IMG/VR virus record: IMGVR_UViG_3300035034_002799
Coordinates: 21,207 to 85,206 of that record
From: a virus
DNA: 64,000 nucleotides
Strand: one strand, 5' to 3'
Shown here: positions 32,988-42,200 of the stretch, one piece after another
How positions within the stretch are numbered: the first letter of the stretch is position 1
How the letters are laid out: each line of letters starts with the position of its first letter
Position numbers and translations under genes: made by a program
Notes under the pieces: generated by a model
The model's database searches: none
Seen by the model: only the letters and a program-made list of their open reading frames with translations
What the model was told of the DNA's origin: nothing

Positions 32988-33404
32988 ATGGATGGTTTAA
33001 AATGGAGATTAACTGAATTTCTTGATAAAATAAAATCTGATAGAGATTTTAGAAAAATCCTATTGGATAACGCTGAGTCTATTATTGAGGATGTTTATAC
33101 TTTTGGTGAAAGTGGCTGTGGTAAATGTAAAAAACATATTTTAAGATACGCCGACGAGAATGTAGACATTATAAATAAAGTTATTGATGAATATTCTAAA
33201 TTAAATATATCAAAAGAAGAAACTACTGTTGTACAACCACAACAACCACATAGACCAACCAGAGTCATAGGTGATATATTTGAGATAGACGCTAATCCTG
33301 AGGCATATAAACAGTTTATCACTGAAGCACAACAAAAAAGATGGATGCATCGCGGTTTGACTGTTGTACCCAAAGATAACAAATGGATTATCTTTTTTTA
33401 TTGA
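32988..33404 (+). CDS. Unknown protein preceding the baseplate genes
   Basis: 138 residues. A helical N-terminal half contains G-C-G-K-C-K-K near residue 43, a possible CxxC metal or redox site; a Gln/Pro-rich hinge near 85-92 separates a C-terminal ~50-residue domain with W-M-H-R-G-L and an aromatic end. No family recognised. It lies 12 bases before the gp5-like spike gene, so it may be co-transcribed with the baseplate set. Confidence 0.72.
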   Translation: MDGLKWRLTEFLDKIKSDRDFRKILLDNAESIIEDVYTFGESGCGKCKKHILRYADENVDIINKVIDEYSKLNISKEETTVVQPQQPHRPTRVIGDIFEIDANPEAYKQFITEAQQKRWMHRGLTVVPKDNKWIIFFY

Positions 33405-33416
33405 GAGGTTTTATAA

Positions 33417-35183
33417 ATGGATATTGATTTTTCTCAATTTTCGAGAGAAGATTTTAAAATAAGTGGTTTTCGTAGAGCTATTGTTGAAGATAATGATGAC
33501 CCAACTGGTTCTGGTAGAGTCAGAGTTAGAATAATAGGCATACATAGTCTTGATGGTACAGAAACACCAGTTAGTCATTTACCATGGGCAGAACCTTGTT
33601 TAAGTCTCTATACAAGCGGTGGTTTTAATCTTAAAAACAAAAATACTGAAAGTCCAGTATCTAGATATGAATCTGGTGGTGATGGGGGAACTGTTTTACA
33701 AGACCGCCCTTCAAAAAGAGAAACTGAAATAAAACTTATATCCGAATGGCAAGACCAAACTACGCAAAATAACGGAACAGGTGCTCATTACGTAGTACCA
33801 TCTAAAGGTACTATGGTTTGGATTTTCTTTGATGATGGTAACCATCTCCGTCCTCAATATTTTGGTGCAGCTCCACGTAAACTTGATTGGGATACTCAGT
33901 TTGATAAGTTAGCTGCTGATCTTAAAGATAAAGAACAAACATTAACTGACGTTATAGATGAAATGGAAGCTCTTAATTCACCAAATCAAAATTTTACTGG
34001 TAAAAGAAAAATAACGCAGAATATCCAAATTAAAACTCCCATTATACGACCAGAGTACACTTTTGAAGCAGATGATTTTAACTCTAATACAAAAAACAAA
34101 GATTTATCAAGCTGGACTTCACCAGGTGGTGTTACTTTTTTGGCAGTTAATGATAACAATGAAGGCTCTAATGAAAAAGTTTTTATTATGCATAAAGGTT
34201 ATGTAGAACATGTTGATCAACGAGGGCAAAGAACTATACTAGTAGGCAAAACGAATGAGAATTCAACTGATCCTCTAAGTCCTCAACATGCTGAAGGTCA
34301 AGGAAACGATTTAAGAAACATCGTTGCTAATAATAGTGAATTATATGTATTAGGTGACTATAAGGTGTTTGTAAAAGGTAATTGTTTCATTCAATGTGAA
34401 AAATCAGTAGAAATTAATGCTAAAGAAGAAGTCGGTATCTTTTCTAGAGAAGGGAATATTAATATATTAACAGAAGCCGCTGATATTAATATAGAGTCTA
34501 AAACTGCTAATTTTAACGTTAGTTCAACTAATACTCAATTTCAAGTAGATGCTGGATTCTTTGTAAAAGCTGAAGGTCCTATTAAGTTTGAGTCATCCGA
34601 GTCGATTGATTTTGTTGCGCCAACTGTTCAAATTGGTGCTGAAACGCAATTTTCTGTTAATACTGGGGATATGAGAATATTAGTGGGTGATCAGTCTAAA
34701 TTCGAAATAACATCTGATGGGTTTCTTGTTGAAGTAACTGGAGAAATAGCATGTAAGTCATCTGATCATATTATTGAATCTAAAAATACAATACAGCACA
34801 AGACAGCCACTTATAATATATCAGTAGATGATGCTTATAACTTAGATGTGTTCAATAAAACAAGTATAATAAGTAATCAGATAGCATTTGATACTGCAAT
34901 ATTCTCAGCTAATGCAACGGCTGAGGTTAAAATGAAAGGCGCTACGGCTAGTTATGCTGGAGAGGGTCCATGTTTTGTAGGTGGTTCAACTACTCAAGTT
35001 GGTGGTGTTGTGTCACTGGGACAAGGACAAGCTGCTCAACCAGATTCAGCCAACCAAGCGACAGTCAATACCCCAAGCTCTCCTGAACAACCAGAGGATA
35101 TTGAGCCTATTGAGTTCCAAGATGGCTCTGTTGCAAAAGATATAGTAATTACCGAGACAAACTTCCCTAATGAAGAAGCTTAA
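33417..35183 (+). CDS. 5: Baseplate central spike, T4 gp5-like (no lysozyme domain)
   Basis: 588 residues. Residues ~10-165 form a gp5-type OB-fold: F-R-R-A-I-V-E-D-N-D-D-P-x-x-S-G-R-V-R-V-R starts it and V-P-x-K-G-T-M-V-W-I-F-F-D-D-G closes it. Residues ~280-520 are a run of short alternating hydrophobic strands (V-E-I-N-A-K-E-E-V-G-I, I-N-I-L-T-E-A-A-D-I-N-I) typical of the triple-stranded beta-helix needle in gp5 and VgrG. T4 gp5 has a lysozyme domain between these; none is seen here. The spike punctures the outer membrane. The gene order to gp25, gp6 and the gp7-like gene supports the call. Confidence 0.85.
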   Translation: MDIDFSQFSREDFKISGFRRAIVEDNDDPTGSGRVRVRIIGIHSLDGTETPVSHLPWAEPCLSLYTSGGFNLKNKNTESPVSRYESGGDGGTVLQDRPSKRETEIKLISEWQDQTTQNNGTGAHYVVPSKGTMVWIFFDDGNHLRPQYFGAAPRKLDWDTQFDKLAADLKDKEQTLTDVIDEMEALNSPNQNFTGKRKITQNIQIKTPIIRPEYTFEADDFNSNTKNKDLSSWTSPGGVTFLAVNDNNEGSNEKVFIMHKGYVEHVDQRGQRTILVGKTNENSTDPLSPQHAEGQGNDLRNIVANNSELYVLGDYKVFVKGNCFIQCEKSVEINAKEEVGIFSREGNINILTEAADINIESKTANFNVSSTNTQFQVDAGFFVKAEGPIKFESSESIDFVAPTVQIGAETQFSVNTGDMRILVGDQSKFEITSDGFLVEVTGEIACKSSDHIIESKNTIQHKTATYNISVDDAYNLDVFNKTSIISNQIAFDTAIFSANATAEVKMKGATASYAGEGPCFVGGSTTQVGGVVSLGQGQAAQPDSANQATVNTPSSPEQPEDIEPIEFQDGSVAKDIVITETNFPNEEA

Positions 35184-35185
35184 AA

Positions 35186-35193
35186 TATAAATA
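35186..35193 (+). promoter_or_regulatory. T4-type late promoter TATAAATA
   Basis: Exact box 18 bases before the gp25 start. Confidence 0.7.
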
Positions 35194-35211
35194 GTTAAGA
35201 GGTTCATAAAA

Positions 35212-35604
35212 ATGAAGCGTGAGAGAAAACCAGAAAACTACTCTGATTTAGCATTTAATCCTGCTTTGGATCAAAATGGTGACTTTTCAGTAGTAAAAGA
35301 TAATGATTCAATCAGTCAAGCTCTTTTTACACTATTTCATACTATTCCAGGTTCTAGAGTAATGGCTCCAGGGTACGGAGCAAGTTTAATTCCTTTTTTG
35401 TTTGAACCGTTTGATGAAAATACTGCCAGTAAATTAGGCACTTTTATTAAATCAACGGTTGATCGTTACGAACCGAGAATTATTTTAGATAAAGTAAGTA
35501 TAGATATAAACGAATCCGAAAATAGGTATGATGTTGATTTATTTTATAAAATAGTTAATACAGAAATAGTACAGTCTATTACTTTTAATTTAGAAAGATT
35601 GTGA
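35212..35604 (+). CDS. 25: Baseplate wedge protein gp25
   Basis: 130 residues, the size of T4 gp25 (132). The T-I-P-G-S-R-V-M-A-P-x-Y-G segment followed by L-F-E-P-F-D ... Y-E-P-R-I is the hallmark of the GPW/gp25 family, the lysozyme-like fold that anchors the sheath to the baseplate wedge. It is preceded by its own late promoter. Confidence 0.93.
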   Translation: MKRERKPENYSDLAFNPALDQNGDFSVVKDNDSISQALFTLFHTIPGSRVMAPGYGASLIPFLFEPFDENTASKLGTFIKSTVDRYEPRIILDKVSIDINESENRYDVDLFYKIVNTEIVQSITFNLERL

Positions 35605-35615
35605 GGAATTAAAAA

Positions 35616-38600
35616 ATGGCGAACGACCAGAATAACATGAAAAGAACTATTGACTATACATCTTATGATTTTGAAGCATTAAGAGATGAATTAATTACCT
35701 ATTTACAAGAAACTGGTTCTTTCAAGGATGTTCAATTTATTTCTTCAAATATCAGAACTTTAGTTGATCTATTCTCTTACATAGGTTCACTATTTGGTTA
35801 TTATATTAACTCCGCAGCTAACGAAGTTTTTCTTCCTACTGCTAAGAGATATAAAAACTTAAATAAGATAGCTCAGCTTCTCCGATATGAACCAAGAGGA
35901 GTTACTTCTTCAAGAGTAAATGTAGTTGCTCAACTTTCTCCAGAATATGTTTTTAGTAAAGAATCTGTTGGTTTGGAGATTCCCGCCTATTCCATATTTC
36001 CATCATCTAAACCTACTAATGATACTAATGAAAATTTTCAGTTTACTAATGATAAACCAGTTAACTATATCATCAAGGGTGTTGGTACCCGCCCAGTTCA
36101 AGCTAGTGATATTGAATATAAAGGGTATTCATTACCATACACTGCTCCTTTATCTTTCTGGAATAATAACTCAGGAGTTTATTTCCAGTCGAATGGGATT
36201 GATATTCCTCTTTCTATGCAAAAGCAACTTAGAGTTATCGAAAACAACGATATTACTAATTATCGTGGATTTGATACCACTAATTACCCTCTAATTAACC
36301 CATCAAGTAACCAAAGTGTTGGACAACCTTTCCAGAAAACTATTAAAACAAATGATTTTGGTTCTTTGTTAGTTCCTAACACTAGATATTTCTTAGTCAT
36401 GAATTTTGATGACGCATCAAGTGACTCATACATGACAATCATCCAAAATGAATCTACTTTAGGTGATAAAATAGATGATGTTGTTGCAGTGTTAATACTC
36501 GAAGCGACTGATAAAACAGGCGAGTTTTATACTCTTAAAGTAGATGAGATTAGAACTTTTCATAGATTCTACGTAGGTACTTTAGGGTTAACTAATCTTG
36601 AATCCGTTTTTCTTGAATATGATCGTTTACCAAATAGAACAGACGGACTTGAAAAAATAAAAATGGTTATTAATAAAGATGGAAACTCTCCAGACTTCGC
36701 TGTACTTGTAGATGGGGTTACATATGCGTTTAATAGTGGTACTATAGAAACACCAAAATATAAAGAGGATAATTGGGATAGAGATAGAGTAGAATATAAT
36801 CTTAATTTAGTAATTTCAAACCCAGACAGTCCAGAAACTAATTATGACGCAAAACTTGAAATTACATCAAATGAGCCATTATCTAATCAGGTAACAATTG
36901 CTAAAATTTATACTAACTTCGTAGACCCAGATACTGGGACCCCAACTATTAAAACCCAAAGAGGTCGTAAATTTGGAGATTTTCAGATTGTAGATAAAAT
37001 TGAAACCAAGGGGGATATTCAAAAAGCTGGTACGGTTGATTTTAATTCAGGGGAAAATTTCTCCGCTGTTATTTTTAGTACTCCTTTTGAAAATGATAAC
37101 TATCAAGTTTCTTTGAGTTCACAGGAACCAATTAGGTCTTGGGTTGCTAACAAAAATGTTGAGGGGTTTACTATTTATGTGGAGCCAGGAAATAACTTTG
37201 AGGGTAAAATAAGTTGGATAGCTACAAGTGTAATTGAGGAAAACATCAACGAAGTCAATGTTACTTTCTCAACTCCTATGTCTCTTTCAGTAAGCCCAGA
37301 CGGTAATATTTCAAATTATATGGTACAACTAACTGCTAATGATAATGTTAATATGTGGTACGATAATCTTAATGAAAATGGGTTTACTATTAAGACTGAA
37401 AAGAATTTTAGAGGTCATGTATCATGGTCAGCTTTTAATTTCTTTGCTGATGGTACAGTTCCTCAAGAAAACGTAAATTCTTTAAGACAAAGAGGTAATA
37501 TTGTTTTCAGAAGCGATGACTTAATAAATGGAATAGATATTGAGTTTGAAGTTCCTATAAATGATGAAAATTACGCAATTCAACTAACTCCTGATAAAGA
37601 TGTTAATGTTTGGTATACGAAAAAATCATCAAATGGATTTACTATTAACATAGAACCAAGTTCAGAGGAACCCGTTAGAGAAGTTGTTATTGAATGGATT
37701 GTTGATATTACTTCCGAATATACTTTCCAAAAACACGGAGAGATTAAATTCCGTGGGCAGGATACTTTAAATAGTCAAATTCCTGGCTTACAATTTGTAA
37801 ACATTTCTGAATCTTTTCAAATCCCTGATCTAATTGAAGGTCAGCCATCTATATCGTTTATTAGCTCCAACGCTGTTGTTGATTCAGATAAGAACGGACT
37901 ACAACTTTCACTTGATCCTGTTAGATTTTACGAAACGGATATTCGTTTCGTTGTTAATAATAAAAATATTTCAACAAACGGTATTAGAGTTTTTGTTAAA
38001 AACGAAGAGGGTAAATGGGACGAGTGGGACCGAGCTAGTTTAGTTACGAATAAAAATACCGCCGCAGGAGAAAAGATTTACATAATAAGAGTCAACCCTG
38101 AAGAAAAAGTTCTTATTGAATTTGGAGACGGTGATAATTGGGGAACTAGTGTCCTTGATAAAGAGGTTCTTATTTTAGGATTAATATCTGTTGGTGAAAG
38201 TGGAAATATTAATAGAAGAACCTTAGATAAAAGAGTCATTCTCTCCCAGTACATTTTAGGTAATGATATTACTAATATTGATTTTGAGCAAAACTTTATT
38301 AATCTAATTGGTCTTAAAAATGAATTATACTTCGAAGGTAGAGTTCCAGAGACTTCTATTTTAGACAGTGAACGAACACTTATTCCTCAAAATAAATTAT
38401 TAATTGTTCAAAACCAAAACGCATTTGGTGGTAATGATATTGAAACAGCTAATGAGCTTAGAAAAAACGCAAACAACTTTTTCGTCTCTCAGAATCGTTT
38501 GGTGTCTCTAGATGATTACGAGCGATTTTCTCGTCAGGCGTTTTCTGATTACTTAATTAAAACAAAAGTATTATCATATACAGAAGTCAAACAACAGAAT

Positions 38601-39227
38601 CTTTTAAGTGACGAAGAATTAGAACAATATTGGTTTAATCATGTGTTTCTAGTTGGTTTAAATGCTGATGGTTCAAATATTATTCCGAAGAACTTACGCG
38701 AATTTATTTCAGGGCAGCTTGATGATAATAAATTTAGGTTAATTGGTGCTGATCATGAAGTCATATCTGCTACTTGGGTTCCTATTGATGTAGCCATTAA
38801 ATATAAGAAAACTGATTTCGGCAGTGCTCAGGCTATTGAAAATCAATTAAGAAATATTTTAATTGATTTCTTTAAATCGGATAACCACGAACTAGGTGCT
38901 AAAATTTATCATTCTAAGTTAATTAATCTTCTTTCTGTCGATAATGTTGAGTCTATAGAAGTATTTTTAAATAGAGATGAAAATAATACTTTAAAAGCAA
39001 GCGACTATGATGTTGATTTTAGAACTGATGAACCAGATCAAAATGTAGCAATAAGAAACCGCCTGATGGAACTTATGGCTAAAGATAAATCTCTTGCTAA
39101 GATATATCAGCCACTTTTTGATACACTTAAATCTGACGGGACAAGAGAATGGAATTTTAGCTTGGATATACAATTATCTGATTTTGAGTTTCCACAACTT
39201 GGTGATGTTACGATTGAAAGAGAATAA
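35616..39227 (+). CDS. 6: Baseplate wedge protein gp6-like with inserted beta repeats
   Basis: 1203 residues, about twice T4 gp6 (660). The N-terminus (D-Y-T-S-Y-D-F-E-A-L-R-D-E-L) and the region I-R-T-L-V-D-L-F-S-Y-I-G-S-L are typical of gp6/baseplate-J proteins, as is the C-terminal part from ~900 on (E-T-A-N-E-L-R-K-N-A, then S-L-D-D-Y-E-R-F). Between them, residues ~470-720 contain at least three copies of a beta unit ending in V-x-x-W ... G-F-T-I ... W, which look like inserted lectin- or fibre-type sandwiches exposed on the baseplate. gp6 forms the inner ring joining wedges. Confidence 0.85.
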   Translation: MANDQNNMKRTIDYTSYDFEALRDELITYLQETGSFKDVQFISSNIRTLVDLFSYIGSLFGYYINSAANEVFLPTAKRYKNLNKIAQLLRYEPRGVTSSRVNVVAQLSPEYVFSKESVGLEIPAYSIFPSSKPTNDTNENFQFTNDKPVNYIIKGVGTRPVQASDIEYKGYSLPYTAPLSFWNNNSGVYFQSNGIDIPLSMQKQLRVIENNDITNYRGFDTTNYPLINPSSNQSVGQPFQKTIKTNDFGSLLVPNTRYFLVMNFDDASSDSYMTIIQNESTLGDKIDDVVAVLILEATDKTGEFYTLKVDEIRTFHRFYVGTLGLTNLESVFLEYDRLPNRTDGLEKIKMVINKDGNSPDFAVLVDGVTYAFNSGTIETPKYKEDNWDRDRVEYNLNLVISNPDSPETNYDAKLEITSNEPLSNQVTIAKIYTNFVDPDTGTPTIKTQRGRKFGDFQIVDKIETKGDIQKAGTVDFNSGENFSAVIFSTPFENDNYQVSLSSQEPIRSWVANKNVEGFTIYVEPGNNFEGKISWIATSVIEENINEVNVTFSTPMSLSVSPDGNISNYMVQLTANDNVNMWYDNLNENGFTIKTEKNFRGHVSWSAFNFFADGTVPQENVNSLRQRGNIVFRSDDLINGIDIEFEVPINDENYAIQLTPDKDVNVWYTKKSSNGFTINIEPSSEEPVREVVIEWIVDITSEYTFQKHGEIKFRGQDTLNSQIPGLQFVNISESFQIPDLIEGQPSISFISSNAVVDSDKNGLQLSLDPVRFYETDIRFVVNNKNISTNGIRVFVKNEEGKWDEWDRASLVTNKNTAAGEKIYIIRVNPEEKVLIEFGDGDNWGTSVLDKEVLILGLISVGESGNINRRTLDKRVILSQYILGNDITNIDFEQNFINLIGLKNELYFEGRVPETSILDSERTLIPQNKLLIVQNQNAFGGNDIETANELRKNANNFFVSQNRLVSLDDYERFSRQAFSDYLIKTKVLSYTEVKQQNLLSDEELEQYWFNHVFLVGLNADGSNIIPKNLREFISGQLDDNKFRLIGADHEVISATWVPIDVAIKYKKTDFGSAQAIENQLRNILIDFFKSDNHELGAKIYHSKLINLLSVDNVESIEVFLNRDENNTLKASDYDVDFRTDEPDQNVAIRNRLMELMAKDKSLAKIYQPLFDTLKSDGTREWNFSLDIQLSDFEFPQLGDVTIERE

Positions 39228-39239
39228 TAGGAGCTTTAG

Positions 39240-42200
39240 ATGGCTTTCAGCGCAAACTACGATGTTCTTGATGAAGGACCATATGCTAATCAAAAAACAC
39301 AGTTCAAAGCTAGTTCTAGCATAGGATTTGTTGTTGATGATGGTAATGTCACCCTTGATGGTAATGTCACCCTTGATGAACTTACTTTGTCTAACTATAC
39401 AGTAACCCAAATAACTAAATACCAATGGGACTTCTCAGATGGTCACTTTTATAATAGTGAAAATGTAATACATAAATTTTTAACATCTAAAAGAGAAACA
39501 GTAGTTCTAAAAATTTGGTCTGAAGTGTTCCAATATAATGGTATTAATTTTCAATTTACATACACCATCACTAAATATATTGATGTTCAATCAAGATTTT
39601 ATAAGTTTTTAATTGATAGATTGCCTCTTTGGGAATTTATTAAAAGTGATGAGATGGACGACTTGATTAAATCTGCTGGCAAGTTTTTTGACAGGATGCA
39701 CTCCGATACTTCTGAATTGTTTAATTTAATTGACATTGATCGTATGAACCCCTCATTCTTCGAGTATATTTCCCAAACATTAGGACATGATTCTCTATAC
39801 GCAAGTAAAGTTGGTTATGATCTAACTAGTAATGATATTGAAGATTATGATATCTTTGATAGGATCGCTCAAAATAAAGCATCAAGTGTAGAAATAGACG
39901 CATTCCGCCAATTCTTACATCTTTCTGCTGAGTTTTTTCGTAATAAAGGCGCTCCTAATAACGTAAGTAATCTACTTAGTTTTATGGGTATAAACGCAAC
40001 CACAAAGGACTTGTGGACCAAAAATTGGGGAGTAACTATCAAAGGAACAACCTCAGAAAACTTCTTGAAACTTACTGACTTTGAAGATAACCGTCTTGGT
40101 CTTAAGTGGGAAGAAGTTAGGGCTGTAAGTATTAACAATGAAGATGGTCATTTCACATTACTTGATAATTCAATTATATTAGATACTTATAATGAAACTC
40201 AAAAAATTGAATATGATGCTGATGTTGTTAATGAAAATAGTGATGGTTGGGTGGAGTTTGAGCTTAATTATGAAACATCTAAAATCAAAGATATTCTTAA
40301 CCATAATGGTAAAGTAATAACTGGTTTTGCTAGTGATAGTACTACTGTTCCTAATGATCCCGTTCGTTACGATACATCTAAACCAGAAATCCTTCAAGTT
40401 AATCCAGCTATTCTTGAACAGGGTGACAGGATTTCTGTAAGATATGAGGTACCAAGAGACGATGAGTTAGATTCTTTTGTTGCTGTTACTGATAATAAAG
40501 TTCAAAACTTTGACATAAACTTTAAGGTTAGTATTATTCCCGAAAATACAAGAACCAACCTTTATAGAAGTCCATCTAATGAAATATTTTTTGTTTTTCG
40601 TGGTATTGAAAATCTTGAATCTGATCCATATGCTCACTTCCAAGACTTTTATCGTTTTAATGTAAATACTGAAAAAAGTACATTTTCGGTATCTAAAATG
40701 GTTTATAATGAACAATTAGATGATTACCTTACTCAAAACATTAGTCTTGATTATGATAAAGATGATGTGTTTGAAGCTCTTATTTTATACCCTGATGATC
40801 ATATGAATGCAGGCGAAACTTTTTGTTTTAAGAAAGATACTATTTACGAATTCGTTGTTATGGTTAACGGAACTATGATTACTGCTGCCGTTCGAGAAAA
40901 CGTAAAAGAAACCGCAATTCAAAAAGCCATAGATTCTAATCTTGGAACTAACGAATTCTTTGACGAAGAACCAGAACAGTTCATCTCTCTTTTAACGGCT
41001 TTTAATTTTGATGTATCAGTAAAGAAAACTAAATCTGTTGACCGTATGGGTAATGAGATTTATTCGCAAGGGTATAATGTTATTAAAAAAGCAGGTAATT
41101 GGGGTATTGGTGTTAGAAATGGCATCATAAAAATCAAAGAAATAACTATTGATAACTTTGATCTTGATGAAACATTACTTAATAACACTGAAAAAGAATT
41201 ACAGTGTAAGCCAGAATATCTTGAATTTGTTAAGAGACAACAATTACGCCTTGATAACTTTAAAAATACCAAGAGAGATTTTACTAAAGTAATTGATAAT
41301 GACTATAACACATCAACTTCGAAATACACGTTATCTGATGAGGAGGCTAATTCTATTGAACTTCTTTATCTAGAAGAAGCAAATATACTTGAAGAATTAG
41401 GAACTCGCTATAACATCGAATTTGATGAAACTTGGGTATCCAATAACTTTGAAAATGATGATGAGTTAATTAGTAAAATTATAATCCCTATAGGTAGCCA
41501 ATATAGTTCAGTGATTAACGAAAGTCGTTTATATGATTCAAGTACATACCGTGATTTTTATGGTAATCAAGAAGCACTATCTGGTGCCCCAGGTTTATTC
41601 GCTGCTAACTTAAGCACAGTCCTTGATAATTATCCTACAGTACCTTTTGATCAATTCTCTACACTTATTAGACAAGAAGAATATTCCACAACATTTACAA
41701 TTAATAAAAAACTCGATCAATTTAAAAACTTAAGCGGTCAAACATTTACGTATGGTGGAGTTTGGGAAGAAGTTACGCCTCTATCTAATGTATTCGAATC
41801 TATTAATCCAGATATTACTCTTGATGATACAAGTATTTTCTTTAATAAACTATTCTTACCTATTATTGTTGATAATAATGATGGAGATAAAATAATAGGC
41901 GTTAGGTTTAAAACGTGCGATCATATTACTTCTTTAATCAATCGTTATGGTACTGAAATTAACTCTGAGGTTATGCTTTGGGGTAGCTTTAAATTCCATT
42001 TACCTTGTTATAGTGTACAGCATCGCCCAAATATAAACCACGAACTAAAAACCTCTTCCAAATTTAAAGGTCATTTTGAAATTGATATATTTGTTCCTCT
42101 TGGTGTTTTAAATACTGACATTCAGGATTATAAACTTGGATTAGAATTTATTAAAATCACCAATGCGTCTCCTTCGTTAATCGAATTAAATGGTGTGTTC

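Noticed and set aside
33417-35183. Lysozyme domain in the gp5-like spike
   Set aside because: No T4-lysozyme motifs are present between the OB-fold and the beta-helix; cell-wall cleavage may instead involve the 3D-domain protein at 19814.
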